This document shows, one piece after another, positions 31,944 to 42,083 of a DNA stretch of 64,000 nt; position 1 is the stretch's first letter, and every line of letters starts with the position of its first letter. A program made the position numbers and the translations under genes. Below the pieces are notes generated by a model that did not search any database, was not told where the DNA came from, and saw only the letters and a list, made by a program, of their open reading frames with translations. The DNA comes from Sphaerulina vaccinii (taxonomy: Eukaryota > Ascomycota > Dothideomycetes > Mycosphaerellales > Mycosphaerellaceae): NCBI GenBank assembly GCA_022570795.1, contig JAKUDP010000002.1, forward strand, positions 248,001-312,000, given 5' to 3'.

Positions 31944-34900
31944 ATGTTCAAAAGCAACTCTCGACCGAACGTGCCCTCGAAGGCAGCTCTCAAAGTCCTC
32001 TACCAACTCGCCTACATCTCCTCCGGAACTGCAGTCGGCGTTGCTACATTATGCGCGGAGGAGCGCAGGAGACGAACGCTTTTAGTGCAGAAGATAGCGG
32101 ATAATGCGAAAAGGATTAGACAGAGTCCGAGATATGTGTGTAATAAGGCGAAAGAGGCGGAGGCAGTGAAAGAAGATAGAGCGAGGACGACTGGACTGGA
32201 TCCGGGAGATCGAGCTGTGCGTGGACCGGAGTTGCCTTCTGTTGTTGATTCTGGATATGATCAGCTTATGCACCGATCTCATCGCGCGAGGAGGCGGCGA
32301 GTCAAATTCGATAGTCAAATCGGAGTCAGTGAAGAAGAGCTTAGCGGACAGACGAATGACACCGGGTCTTCTCGTGCAGTTGCTTCTCAACGCTCGCGAT
32401 CGCGCCAAGGGGCTGTTCGCTCTTTTCAATCCAAGAAGACGCCGGGACCGAAGTACCAAGCAATCTCCACACCAGACGAGAGCAGTCTGCTTCAGAAACA
32501 TGTCAGGTCACGCGAAGCAGTGATGCTATCTGGAGTACATGATTTGGGGTCAAAGCCTGCCCGTGTCAGGTCGAGGCCTTCCTTTAGCACGCTGTCCTTC
32601 GTGCAGGCAAAGCAAGATTATCGCTTCCGCTCGAGAAACGCCACGACTCTGAACAGCAAGAACATCAAAGGAGATGTCAATTTGTTCTTCTCCCGCGGAA
32701 ATTGGGCTAACGATCCACAAGAGCAACCTAAAGTCGCCACACTGCTACTGCAACTTGCCTTTCAAAAGGCGTTACTGGTTGAGTCGCGCTCGCTGATAAA
32801 CTGGCTGGCGCGTCGAGAGATTCTGGATTCATCCTCCATCTTGACAATTTGCAAGTCATCCTGTGGCATGGCCATGAGAAATGCAAAACAAGTACAGCAA
32901 TTCTACTTGAATCTATTCTCAATGCCTGATTTCGTTCGCCAGCCTCCAGAAATTCAAATGGAAGCAAGGATTGCTGCAGTGGTCGGTATCCTTCGCTCGA
33001 CTACACTGGAACAGCCTGACACGACTCTCTGTGCAATGCTGACCAAGAGTGGAACTTACTTGCCGCCTGCGCTCAAAACACAACATGACGAATTGTGCTC
33101 GAACGGCAGTTTCGCACTTGCTGCAAGGTTACTCAACGTTGTGACGAGAACACCTGGACAAGCAGGACGCCAAGCCGATGCATATATTGGGCTGATCGAT
33201 CATGGCATTGCATCGGCACACTCTCGAAACGATCTTGACATTGCTGTTAGTTTACTACAGTGCAAAATGCAACTCTGCATTACGGATCGTCGGAAAGGAC
33301 AGCAACAATATGCCAACGTGAATCAACAGTTAGACCGCGTTTGCCAGGCTGCATATCAACACGAGACGTATCATCATTTGTTGCCTGTATGTGCTTTGCT
33401 CGAACGATATCACCTGAAAGAGCTTGATTTTGCCATCGCAGGAATCAGCGTGAAAAGCAAGGCCGCGCTAGCAATTGCGAGCAGTACTACTATCCGCGCT
33501 TCTGCCGCCCACGTTAAGGAGTTCATTCAAACACTACGAGAAAGTCTCCCAGCCCATCTGCTCAGCAGATTGATCGATGCTCAGTTTGTTCACCGGCTGA
33601 AGAACACCTGGCAGACCACGCGTAACCTGTCAGCTGTATTTGCGCAGTATGAGCAGGGCCAGCGACCTCTGGAACGGCCAGTCCGCCAGCAACGAACCAT
33701 CGGCTCAGCAGAGATCGCTCTCGTGGAGATATGTAACCTGGCCGAGCAACCACATCGCGCTCTTCAGATCCTTGCATCCGGGCAACGCAATGGCTTGCAC
33801 ACGCGCGACTCGTTCTCCCTCGCTGCTCTTACGCTGGCCGGCATGAAAGCTTGGGCTACCTTAGAGGAGTTGATCACATTGGCGATGAAATCCAACATAT
33901 CAGTAGCGAGTGATCCAGTGGCGACGAGGAGGCTGAATCTTGTGGTACATCTGTACTCTTCACAACATACTGCCTCCGAGAACTGGACCTTCATCACTGC
34001 TCTCGTAGAGCGCATTGGGTTCCGACCGAACAAAACAACCACGAAAACAATGCTGCGGAATCTTGTCATCGATATACGACTCGGGGAGCCTAGTCTTATT
34101 CCGCGCTGGCTAGAATATGTCAGAAGCCTGGGCATCAAAGTCGAGCTTGATTCGAGGATAGCAGTGGCCATGTTCCGTCAGTTCTATCGCATCTATCGCA
34201 TACCGCATGTGCTATTGATGGAAATGTGTAGGCGAATGACATGGGCGGCTCCGTCGTTGCAATGCGAGGGGTGGATCACTCTTGTCAAGCAAGCAATCGG
34301 CTATGATCTTCGAGAACTGGACACGCGGCGTAAGGGCGAGATGCGCTTGACCGCGGAGCACAACCTGCATAAGGTATTGCACAGCAGTGGGGTTGTACCT
34401 TGGCCTACGAGAACATGGGCTTTCAGGGAGCACTTTACGGGCCTGCCTTCTCAGGAGCTGGGCGGAGTCGTTCGAGATGGAGTTGCGACCGACGGTGGGA
34501 CGCGTCAGCAGCATATCCACGCAAACGGCTTCGATAGCGCTCCTCGTGAGGATCTCACCGTTGATTCCCCGCTGGTAAAGCAACAGCCGCCATCATCGAT
34601 CGATTCGTACGACAAGCTCATCGAAGCCTTTTACTGTGCTGAAGACGCGGGCGTTGATCGCAAGGTTCATATCGGCAGCCCGAAGACATCAATTGATGGC
34701 CGTACCTTCAGCGTTCCGAATAACATCGATCCATTGGAAACCTCTGATTCTTCAAAGAGTCAACGTGAAGAGGAAGAGCTTGCCGAGGAGGAGCTGGACA
34801 TCGAAGCGCTCACGGAATCGAAATCCATGCTCTACGGCGAAACCTCTATGGATCAAGAGAAGATTGGTTATACTGGATTCGACAGCTCGTATCGCTCTCG

Positions 34901-36614
34901 AAAGCAGGTAAACGAGATGATCCTCGCACTTTCAAGGAGACGACATGATGAGGTCCTCGATCTGTATGAGACATCACTGGACGAGTCCGGCTTGCCATCA
35001 TCGCCTCTCGCGCTCGCCGTGGCAGTGCAAGCTCACATTCATCGTGACGGCGGCTCACTGAATGGAGCTAAAGATCTTCTAAATGCTGCAAGCTCCGCTG
35101 GCTATGACGTGAGTTGTGCAATGGGACCGATACTGATGAGAGAAATGCGCCTGATACGACCTGAGGACAAACGAAACGCGAACGCTCTACGTGCCAAGGT
35201 CATTGACTACTATCGCGCCAATTCTGAGAATGGCTGGCCTATCTCGCACCACGTTGGTGTCACAGCGGCAAATGTACTTATCGACAACCACAGACCCGAA
35301 TATGGAATCAATCTTCTGGACTCCATATACAGGTCTGAATGGTCGCAGAAACACAAGCCAGACATAGTCGCCATGAATGTGTTTCTGAAAGGACACATTG
35401 CTCTCAGAAGTCTGAGGGGTATCATGTGGTGTGTGAGAAAGGTGCTCCGCGATGGCACACGTCTCAACCGCAAGTTCTTGCACTACTTGCGCATAAGTCC
35501 TAGAGCATTCGACTCTGCCTCGCATCTGAGCTCAAGCGAGAGGCTGTTGGTGGAGTCCTCAGTCCTGCGACAACTGAAGAAAGCACGAGCTATATGTGCC
35601 GAGCGGCGCATGAGACAGAGACTGGAGGCGAAGCAGTTGGGCAACAAGCTCATTAGGGTTATCTCTCTGTCAGTCCGCGCGCAACAGCAGCCCACGGAGG
35701 AAGCATCGAAGTCAATATTAGCGAAAGGTTATTTCGGTCGTTTGCAGTACGACAATGGTGTCGTAGTACACAGGCCTTCGGACGCCGCTGCGAGCTCTTC
35801 CGGTGCAGCTCGACAGCCTGGCAGCTACATGGCGCGAAGATATCGACTGCGCTCTGCGTTTCTGGTGCCGGTCCGAAATATCCATAGGCGACTGTCTCGG
35901 CGCACTGCGTCAAGCAAAGCTACATGGCATCGACTCCGCAAGGCACAGTATCGAGCGTTCCTCAGAGCAAGTCCCACAACAGCAGACGGACAGCCAATCT
36001 CGTTCCGATACTATCTTACGCTCCAAGCTGGTCAAAAGAAGTTAGCAGAGTCTCCAGATAGCACGACATCGACTGAATCCGGCTCGCAGCCCCAACCTCA
36101 CCAATGTGAACATGCAGACAGCACTGCGACTAAGGTGGACCGTGCGGCAGATAAGGATGTCAAGAGTCCAGCAAGCGATGCTGAACAGACCCAAGTATCA
36201 TACAAACCCATCATTTCTGGCGCAATAGAAACGATCACCAACGAACGTCAAGTGAAACAGAGATCAAGCGCTGATCTTCGTGACACGAATGACGGACGCC
36301 AGAACCCTCCTTGGATGAAATCGTTGAAGGAACTTCAAGCTCACGGAACCACGTCGCTGGGAAAGAAAGTAACATTGCCACCGGCATACTACAGACCGCT
36401 CATCGATGAGGATCAGGTGCAAGAGGATGCACACATGACAGACAACATTGGAGAGTCTTCGCTTGATGCTCCTCTTCCCTCACGTAGGCGTGGACCTATC
36501 AATGACGAAACAGAGTCGATCAAGCGCTACATGCCAGCAGAACGGCTGCAGCAACGAAACAGGCACGAAGACAGACGAACTACGACGTATCGGTCAGTGA
36601 GGTTGGCCGCATAG
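31944..36614 (+). CDS. large PPR-like (pentatricopeptide-type) protein, probably mitochondrial
   Basis: 1,556 aa without an intron from ATG 31944. The N-terminus (MFKSNSRPNVPSKAALKV) is basic and suits mitochondrial import. Long runs of paired helices with PPR spacing are seen at about 33690-34200 (ALVEICNLAEQPHRALQIL, then NGLHTRDSFSLAALTLAG) and 34890-35500 (EVLDLYETSLDESGLPSSPL; GINLLDSIYRSEWSQKHKPD, then VAMNVFLKG). The C-terminus is basic and low complexity. Fungal PPR proteins bind mitochondrial RNA for processing, stability or translation. Exact repeats and RNA target cannot be set by eye. Confidence 0.7.
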   Translation: MFKSNSRPNVPSKAALKVLYQLAYISSGTAVGVATLCAEERRRRTLLVQKIADNAKRIRQSPRYVCNKAKEAEAVKEDRARTTGLDPGDRAVRGPELPSVVDSGYDQLMHRSHRARRRRVKFDSQIGVSEEELSGQTNDTGSSRAVASQRSRSRQGAVRSFQSKKTPGPKYQAISTPDESSLLQKHVRSREAVMLSGVHDLGSKPARVRSRPSFSTLSFVQAKQDYRFRSRNATTLNSKNIKGDVNLFFSRGNWANDPQEQPKVATLLLQLAFQKALLVESRSLINWLARREILDSSSILTICKSSCGMAMRNAKQVQQFYLNLFSMPDFVRQPPEIQMEARIAAVVGILRSTTLEQPDTTLCAMLTKSGTYLPPALKTQHDELCSNGSFALAARLLNVVTRTPGQAGRQADAYIGLIDHGIASAHSRNDLDIAVSLLQCKMQLCITDRRKGQQQYANVNQQLDRVCQAAYQHETYHHLLPVCALLERYHLKELDFAIAGISVKSKAALAIASSTTIRASAAHVKEFIQTLRESLPAHLLSRLIDAQFVHRLKNTWQTTRNLSAVFAQYEQGQRPLERPVRQQRTIGSAEIALVEICNLAEQPHRALQILASGQRNGLHTRDSFSLAALTLAGMKAWATLEELITLAMKSNISVASDPVATRRLNLVVHLYSSQHTASENWTFITALVERIGFRPNKTTTKTMLRNLVIDIRLGEPSLIPRWLEYVRSLGIKVELDSRIAVAMFRQFYRIYRIPHVLLMEMCRRMTWAAPSLQCEGWITLVKQAIGYDLRELDTRRKGEMRLTAEHNLHKVLHSSGVVPWPTRTWAFREHFTGLPSQELGGVVRDGVATDGGTRQQHIHANGFDSAPREDLTVDSPLVKQQPPSSIDSYDKLIEAFYCAEDAGVDRKVHIGSPKTSIDGRTFSVPNNIDPLETSDSSKSQREEEELAEEELDIEALTESKSMLYGETSMDQEKIGYTGFDSSYRSRKQVNEMILALSRRRHDEVLDLYETSLDESGLPSSPLALAVAVQAHIHRDGGSLNGAKDLLNAASSAGYDVSCAMGPILMREMRLIRPEDKRNANALRAKVIDYYRANSENGWPISHHVGVTAANVLIDNHRPEYGINLLDSIYRSEWSQKHKPDIVAMNVFLKGHIALRSLRGIMWCVRKVLRDGTRLNRKFLHYLRISPRAFDSASHLSSSERLLVESSVLRQLKKARAICAERRMRQRLEAKQLGNKLIRVISLSVRAQQQPTEEASKSILAKGYFGRLQYDNGVVVHRPSDAAASSSGAARQPGSYMARRYRLRSAFLVPVRNIHRRLSRRTASSKATWHRLRKAQYRAFLRASPTTADGQPISFRYYLTLQAGQKKLAESPDSTTSTESGSQPQPHQCEHADSTATKVDRAADKDVKSPASDAEQTQVSYKPIISGAIETITNERQVKQRSSADLRDTNDGRQNPPWMKSLKELQAHGTTSLGKKVTLPPAYYRPLIDEDQVQEDAHMTDNIGESSLDAPLPSRRRGPINDETESIKRYMPAERLQQRNRHEDRRTTTYRSVRLAA

Positions 36615-36990
36615 TCGACACCGTTTGCACGAGATGTACATACAAGGCGTTTGGTGGAAATGTTTATAGTGGCATTTGTGAAGCGGCATAGCAATGGCTT
36701 TTTGTAGATCATAGTGTAAGATATTGTGCATGCGAGGACCAAATCAGGCAAAGACGAAGGCACTGCTGACTGTCACTGTGTAGAAGCTTTCCACGTGCTG
36801 AAGACGATACCAGGGTAATGGTGCTGAGCTACCAGAACTATGCGCACAGCAAATTCGCAATCACTTATCTTTGTTCCAGCGCTTCGACTTTGAAACTTCT
36901 CACACTCAACATTGGTCTTCTCATTCGGCATTGCCTTATCACTCCGGCGACGAGATCAATCGACACTATACTACGAGAACAAGCACCAGC
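36615..36990. other. intergenic between PPR-like and 2EXR genes
   Basis: 376 bases. The frame of the next gene is open from 36871 but starts with TTG. Nothing recognised. Confidence 0.45.
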
Positions 36991-37479
36991 ATGGCGGACT
37001 CTCATTCTGAGCCCGTCCTGGACATCTCATCGTTCCCATTTCTCAGACTTCCCGCCGAACTTCGCAACAAGATTTACAGCCTCGTGCTTATAGCAGAGAG
37101 ATCTATATCTGTCTCCACTCCTAGGTACTTCAAAGTGAAGTCGATGCTAGCATTGCTTTCTGTCTGCAAACAGATCCGGAACGAAGCTAGAGAGATGTTC
37201 TATGCTAGCAACAAGTTCATATTCGACGTCCACGAAGATCCGGAGTATAACAACAAGGCATCCAACATCACCACACTCCACCTGTTTCTCGACTATACAA
37301 CAGGTCATTCGGACCACGCAGCAGCACATACGCTTGTACGGGATCTGTTCGTTCTTTTCGACGATCTGGCATACCCACAGCGACGCCAAATCACGCAAAT
37401 CATGTCAAGAAGGCTTGAATATCTCAAAGAACGACATTTCCCGAGCAGTCGATCAGACGCGAAGATGCTGATTGGGTAA
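36991..37479 (+). CDS. 2EXR (F-box-like) domain protein
   Basis: 162 aa from ATG 36991 (MADSHSEPVLDISSFPF). It carries LRLPAELRNKIYSLVL and LLSVCKQIRNEAREMFYAS, the two halves of the 2EXR module, then a short helical C-terminus (HTLVRDLFVLFDDL). Its nearest relative is the next gene (37841), with the same FPFLRLPAELRNKIYSL block, which suggests local duplication. Function unknown. Confidence 0.72.
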   Translation: MADSHSEPVLDISSFPFLRLPAELRNKIYSLVLIAERSISVSTPRYFKVKSMLALLSVCKQIRNEAREMFYASNKFIFDVHEDPEYNNKASNITTLHLFLDYTTGHSDHAAAHTLVRDLFVLFDDLAYPQRRQITQIMSRRLEYLKERHFPSSRSDAKMLIG

Positions 37480-37840
37480 CGCGATCACGATCGAGCTTTT
37501 CCTGATTCTTGCAGTAAGCGCTGGTTCCCGCTGAAGACAGCCTGTGCTGATGATCGTTCGCAGAGTGGCTACTGAGACTGTGGAGGCGCTTAAGGGAGTG
37601 ACAGGTGTCATCGTGGGCTGAAGATGTACTTCCACGTGCGCCGGGTGACTACCCTGGTAACGTATCATTGAGCCAGCAAAGCTACACTCATAAAAATTCC
37701 GCCTCGATTGATACCTTTGGGACAAGTTCTTCCTCGGCGCAATATAATCCTCTAACAGGCACTCTACAAGACCTACGAAATCAACACATCGATCTTACCA
37801 AAGCACGGCGCCAGCATCTCCAAGCGACTATCCTATTAAC
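37480..37840. other. intergenic between two 2EXR genes
   Basis: 361 bases with the 3' flank of one paralogue and the leader of the next. Nothing recognised. Confidence 0.4.
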
Positions 37841-38491
37841 ATGGAGAGCGCACATTTTCCATTCCTCCGGCTGCCTGCCGAACTTCGCAACAAGATCTAT
37901 AGCCTTGCGCTCACAGAGATCGCCCCTATAGCCGTGGACATCCATGCACTCTTCAAGATCACTGATGCGAAACTTCGTCCTGGTCTACTCCAAGTTTGCA
38001 GACAGATACGCAATGAAGCCAGAGGGATCTTCTACACGGACAATCGATTCTCAATGTAACTGCCATACAACCCAAGTCCCCACTTGTCCATACTGAGACG
38101 GTTATTATCACGAACAAAGAGTTCACCAGCAGCGCATTCGCTTGTGCAAGATCTGGAAGTAACATACAAGCTATGCGGTAGGCCTTACGACTACGAACTT
38201 AGACGTCAGACACATCTGCGGCTGGTGTTCTCGGAGCTTGAGACTCTGGCAAGACAGCACTTCTTGCAAAGTAATGGAAAGATAAGACTTCTATTATTGT
38301 TGTACGGTAAGCTCGAGCCAGTCGAGCTGAACGTGCAGCACATCATATCGGGGGCGAGGCAAAGGGCAGAGCGTATTGTAGCGATGCTATCTGAACGTTC
38401 CTCGGATCCGGACATCCTGGAAGCCTTTTCATCGTCGCTGGCACTCGCTCAATTGGACGACGCTTTGCAAGATAGTGAAATGTCAAGCTAA
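37841..38491 (+). CDS. 2EXR paralogue with intron or premature stop
   Basis: ATG 37841 opens MESAHFPFLRLPAELRNKI and LLQVCRQIRNEARGIFYTD, then TAA at 38057. The same frame continues to 38491 with sequence matching the C-terminal half of the paralogues (AAHSLVQDLEVTYKLC against SIVRNLEVHATYQLC of the 48065 gene). Two readings fit: a 66-nt intron 38056-38121 (GTAACT..AGAG, in frame, removing the stop), giving 194 aa; or one nonsense codon in an otherwise intact gene. The donor is weak. Listed as CDS, but pseudogene is nearly as likely. Confidence 0.5.
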
Positions 38492-39175
38492 TAGGCAAGA
38501 CTGATTGGACAGTTAAGTTCTGCAAGAAGTCAGGCAACGATGGGTAGTAGGCTGTGTTTCTCGCGGGAATGAAGTTATCAGCTTCTGAGTTTGGACCTTG
38601 CGCTGCTCGAGTAAGACGTTCGAGTGGTCTCTTCGAATCAGATCTGTTGAGGTCGTCCATTAGCTTGATAAGCTTCTATTGTCATGAGCATGTTATTTGG
38701 CATGGATGTTATGGTAGCAGTGTTTGCCCAAGTGCTGGGCAAGTGGACACAGCTGTTACTAGTACGGCAAGTGGTTTCATCTAGTCTAGGTAGCTGCGAG
38801 CAACATTGTACCTACCCATCAGCAAAGGACGAACTGTACCTTATTGTCAACTGTGCATCGACGTTTCAGTCTGAATGACCAAAAGGACTAGGAACCACGT
38901 CTCTCTTTGTCTTGCAATACTGCCCTCACAGAGGTCGAGAGTGGTGGTACTTCCATACAGCCTCCGTACAATACCATCCTGTTGATGTCGAAACAGTAAA
39001 GGCAGGAAGAACTGAAGTCGAAGTTGCCAATTCACTTGACTTTCCTCCGAATCTCGCCCGAAGCGGCGAGCAGCTCTTCACCCCCGGTCAATCACCACTC
39101 CATCATCATCATCATCATCATCATCACCTACCACCCCATCCCACCAACACATCACAAACAACCAATCACCCGATC
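38492..39175. other. intergenic upstream of TIM13
   Basis: 684 bases without a credible gene. It ends in a (CAT)8 microsatellite at 39101-39124, inside the TIM13 leader. Confidence 0.45.
39101..39124 (+). repeat. (CAT)8 microsatellite in TIM13 leader
   Basis: Eight CAT units, 52 bases before the TIM13 start codon. A 14-G run at 39541-39554 lies 24 bases after the TIM13 stop. Both are slippage-prone. Confidence 0.9.
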
Positions 39176-39516
39176 ATGGCCGACGCAAAACAACAAATCA
39201 TGGACCAAGTCCGCCAACAAGCCGCCCTCGCAAACGCAAGAGCTTTGGTAGAAGTCAGTCCCCGAGCGTAGCGAGGCCCATCGTCAACCTCACTCATCAT
39301 GCACTTTTGGCTAACTCGCTCCGCTCGTAGAAACTCAACGAACACTGTTTCGAACGCTGCGTCCCGAAACCCGGCACATCTCTATCCTCGGGCGAATCTT
39401 CATGTTATACGATGTGTATGGAGAAGTACATGACATCGTGGAATGTGGTTAGTAAGCAGTATTTGGGACATGTGCAGAAGTCTGCGGGAGCGGGGGGCAT
39501 GATTGGGGGGTTATGA
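39176..39516 (+). CDS. TIM13: mitochondrial small TIM chaperone Tim13
   Basis: Exons 39176-39253 and 39331-39516 (77-nt intron, GTCAGT..GTAG, phase 0); 87 aa. The twin CX3C motif is visible: HCFERCVPKPG and SCYTMCMEKYM, with about 16 residues between. N-terminal helix MADAKQQIMDQVRQQ. In the intermembrane space it forms a hexamer with Tim8 and carries hydrophobic inner-membrane precursors to TIM22. The Cys are oxidised by Mia40. The Gly-rich tail (SAGAGGMIGGL) is usual. Confidence 0.93.
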
Positions 39517-39803
39517 GGACAAGAGGTTGGATGAGAGAGAGGGGGGGGGGGGGGATGAGGGAAGGAAGAGTGATGAAGAACGATTGGGAAGGCTGTGACG
39601 GTTGTGCGAAAACATGTGCTATGAAAGCATTGCAAGGCGTTGGGATTATGCGCAAAAGCAAGAGAATGATGTACAACAACAAGACGCCCAGTCAGGATGG
39701 CATGAGATGAGTATAGATTGGCTCGACGACGTCTGTATGATATGTACAAAAGTGGAAAGCCTCGCTCAACAGCTATGAGTTACGTGTAAAGAACAACTGA
39801 CAC

Positions 39804-39922
39804 GCAGCAGGACGCAATGCACAGCGTGAGTTCTACAAGTACAATAGCAGAAAGAACTGTGACCTTGCAACAGTTCTACTGTTGTACTTGTAGAACACAC
39901 GCTGTGTATTGTGTCTTGCTGC
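39804..39922. repeat. 119-bp fold-back (inverted) repeat
   Basis: Arms 39804-39852 and 39874-39922 (49 bases each, about 7 mismatches) around a 21-base loop. The left arm starts GCAGCAGGACGCAATG; the right arm, read in reverse complement, starts GCAGCAAGACACAATA. GAACTG and CAGTTC can also pair near the loop. It lies between TIM13 and a convergent small membrane gene. It may be a terminator-like hairpin or a fold-back MITE. Confidence 0.85.
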
Positions 39923-39949
39923 ATGGCACTTAACAAACTCTTTTCCAGC

Positions 39950-40351
39950 TTAGTGTATCAACTTCCGTCTGCGTTCTAACCTGGCCTTCTCGCGTCGAAT
40001 CGGTTCATATATCGGTCCCATAGATCTCCACACAGAAGCACGACTCCTCTGTGCTTGGGCCGCTCGTCCTTGCTGTGCTCGCTGTCTGGCTTCTTCTTCC
40101 TCCTGCTGCCAGCGTTCACGATTCCAGGCGTCGTGTAAAGTCTTGGGTCTCGAAAAAGCTTCTTCTAAGTTGTCGAGTTTCCGGTCGAGCCTTTCGTATC
40201 CCTCGCTATTCTTTTTCCTACTGATTATTCCCCATCCCAGGGCCGAGATGCCAACGACCACGAAGAATACATCGCAGAAATTTAGAAAGGGCTCGATCCG
40301 GTGGCGTAGTTGATAAGTCGTAGTGTCGTAAGGTTTCGTGTAGTCGCTCAT
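39950..40351 (-). CDS. small single-TM protein with coiled coil
   Basis: 133 aa from ATG 40351. One hydrophobic segment (FLNFCDVFFVVVGISALGWG) is followed by a charged helix rich in Glu/Arg/Gln (RLDRKLDNLEEAF, then QQEEEEARQRAQQ), probably a coiled coil, and a basic tail. No family recognised. First of a run of small minus-strand TM proteins up to 43525. A motif block at 40513-40535 in its upstream region recurs near two similar genes. Confidence 0.6.
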   Translation of the reverse strand: MSDYTKPYDTTTYQLRHRIEPFLNFCDVFFVVVGISALGWGIISRKKNSEGYERLDRKLDNLEEAFSRPKTLHDAWNRERWQQEEEEARQRAQQGRAAQAQRSRASVWRSMGPIYEPIRREKARLERRRKLIH

Positions 40352-40512
40352 GGATGTAGTTGTTGGTTATTGATTGTTGCTGTAAGTTGATTTTGATTTT
40401 GATTTTGATGTTGATTTCTTTTTAAGTCTTGTATGGTATTATGGTTGAGAGGAGGAGGAAGAATCTATATATTATGAGAACCTTGCTGATCAAGTCTCGC
40501 AAGTCCAGTCTG

Positions 40513-40535
40513 TGGTACGACCACATTTTATCGAA
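40513..40535 (-). promoter_or_regulatory. shared upstream block, copy a
   Basis: Plus-strand text GGTACGACCACATTTTATCG at 162 bases before ATG 40351. Related blocks lie at 43123-43151, 43650-43680 and 43942-43972. Preceded by TCGCAAGT, as in copy b. Confidence 0.5.
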
Positions 40536-40630
40536 GTCACTTGACTTTCACAAAGCTTATCAGCTCAATTCTCAGCGCGCTTCGCAGCGTTGTGTGTGCT
40601 TGGTAAGTGTGCTCGCCTCAACATTACCGA

Positions 40631-40942
40631 TCAGCTCATGCTGGGCATCCAGCAAGAACGATGGCCAGAACTCGCGACTTTCTCTTCCAGTTGCCGTATA
40701 GCTTCCCATCTCGTCTCAGTGCCATATGCAGAATACAACCTGTCCCAAGGCGCACGCAGCTGCCCACCCCCCAATGATGCACATTGCACTTGTTGTACTT
40801 GCCGAGTTATGTCTTCAATGCGTTCGGACTCGCGCTGCATGGCATCGTGCTTGTACTTGTCGTATCGTTCACCGATCATTTGATAGACGAGAAGACCACT
40901 CATTGCGAGGCTGAGGGTGGGGAGGATGTATAATTGCCACAT
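40631..40942 (-). CDS. small single-TM protein
   Basis: 103 aa from ATG 40942. The N-terminal hydrophobic helix (MWQLYILPTLSLAMSGLLVY) acts as anchor or signal, followed by a charged helix (RESERIEDITRQVQQVQ). Same layout as its neighbours: N-terminal TM, then coiled coil. No family recognised; expression is unproven. Confidence 0.5.
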   Translation of the reverse strand: MWQLYILPTLSLAMSGLLVYQMIGERYDKYKHDAMQRESERIEDITRQVQQVQCASLGGGQLRAPWDRLYSAYGTETRWEAIRQLEEKVASSGHRSCWMPSMS

Positions 40943-41187
40943 AGTGTTGTGAAGCTGAGAGTTTCCTGATTCCGGATGGGTTCTGTGGACTGTGTGATGT
41001 TGATGTTGATGCAGAGGCTGTTGTTGAGGTATAGTTGTGAACTGCTAGCCCTGACAGAGAATATTTTCTTTCGGTACCAGTCTTTGGCACGGCCATGTTG
41101 AAGTTCAGTCTCTTGATCTTCGAAAAGCTTCTTGACACAAGTCTGGAGCATCAATGCTGCAAGTTGTTTCGCCATGCTCAATCATTA

Positions 41188-41744
41188 CTACCGTCTCCGC
41201 CATCTCAACCCCCAAACAACCAATCCCACGATCATCACTAGGTAAGCAAGCAGACTGTGCCATGCCGGAAAGAAAGACTCCTTCTCGTTCTCTGGCTTCG
41301 GCTTCTGAACTTCACCATCTTAAAAGTTACAACTACTCGCCAAAGCTTCCTGAAGATGTTGGCCTACGCAGAAAGGCCACGCCTGAGCATGCAGATCCGT
41401 TTCGCAATAGTAGAAGCAGTCATTATGGACTTTCACAGCTGAGCCTGCTTTACAACAATCCGAGAGGTTGGTTCTGATGGCGTAGGAGTGAGGCAAAGGT
41501 ACGCCGCAGAGGTGTTGATCGATCTTGTACCAGTTTTCGGGCTTGTCTTCTTGTCGAATGGCGAGCATGGAGCATTCTGTTACGCCGATCTTGTCAGCGT
41601 CAATCAGCGTCTGTTATGAGGGAGACGTCGATGATTACCATTTGGATCTGGCGGCACAGGCCATGGACGCTCGTCGTCGAGGTTCATGTTGTTCAAAGGG
41701 TTGGCCTGTGTACGCTCGTCCTCGTCGAAAGCTTCGGGCTTCAT
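41188..41744 (-). pseudogene. Cys-rich membrane-anchored protein gene, apparently disrupted
   Basis: ATG 41744 starts MKPEAFDEDERTQ, ending in ERPWPVPPDPN near 41640. The next conserved part (GVTECSMLAIRQ, then CGVPLPHSYAIRTNLSDCC) is in a frame that no GT-AG junction joins cleanly: the donor at 41638 leaves phase 1, while the only useful acceptor (exon start 41610) needs phase 0. A TAA at 41322-41320 then precedes, in the same frame, 43 codons with a C-terminal TM helix (LLAYLVMIVGLVVWGLRW) and a basic end. TAA is one C-to-T change from CAA. An intact ancestor would have been a Cys-rich ectodomain on a TM anchor. A frame break plus a stop favours a pseudogene. Confidence 0.55.
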
Positions 41745-41933
41745 GTTCCCTCAGTTGTCGTGTAGCACGATGCGACGAGCTCTGAGCTAAGAGCTGTCTT
41801 GTAGCTATGGGTCGAGCTTAAATGTTATTTACCGGCAGCCGATTGTCACAGTCGGCCGTGTACCCGTCCGATGCTTTGCGCGAGCGATCGCTTCCTTTTC
41901 GAGATGGGTAACGACTGAGCTGACATATGAGGA

Positions 41934-42083
41934 CTAGTCCTCTGTCGTAACATGTCGTCCTTCTTGTGCCCGTTGTGCTCCTTCGCGCTGCGCGACATTC
42001 TTCCCTTCTCTGATTTGTCTGGAAGCCAGAACACAGCCAATCACGCTGCTGAGAATAGCAGATGCGAATATAATGCGTAGCAT
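41934..42083 (-). CDS. very small single-TM protein
   Basis: 49 codons from ATG 42083: MLRIIFASAILSSVIGCVLA, then a charged tail. The opening ATGCTACGCAT is identical to that of the 43525 gene, which also starts MLRI.FA, so the two may be paralogues. Very short; translation is not proven. Confidence 0.4.
   Translation of the reverse strand: MLRIIFASAILSSVIGCVLASRQIREGKNVAQREGAQRAQEGRHVTTED

Noticed and set aside
39030..39080. Possible 2EXR remnant (DFPPNLARS-like text) upstream of TIM13
   Set aside because: Match limited to a few residues in a shifted frame; indistinguishable from chance.
40900..41181. Minus frame MAKQLAALMLQTC... between the small TM genes
   Set aside because: No domain and low-complexity end; insufficient support as a gene or exon.
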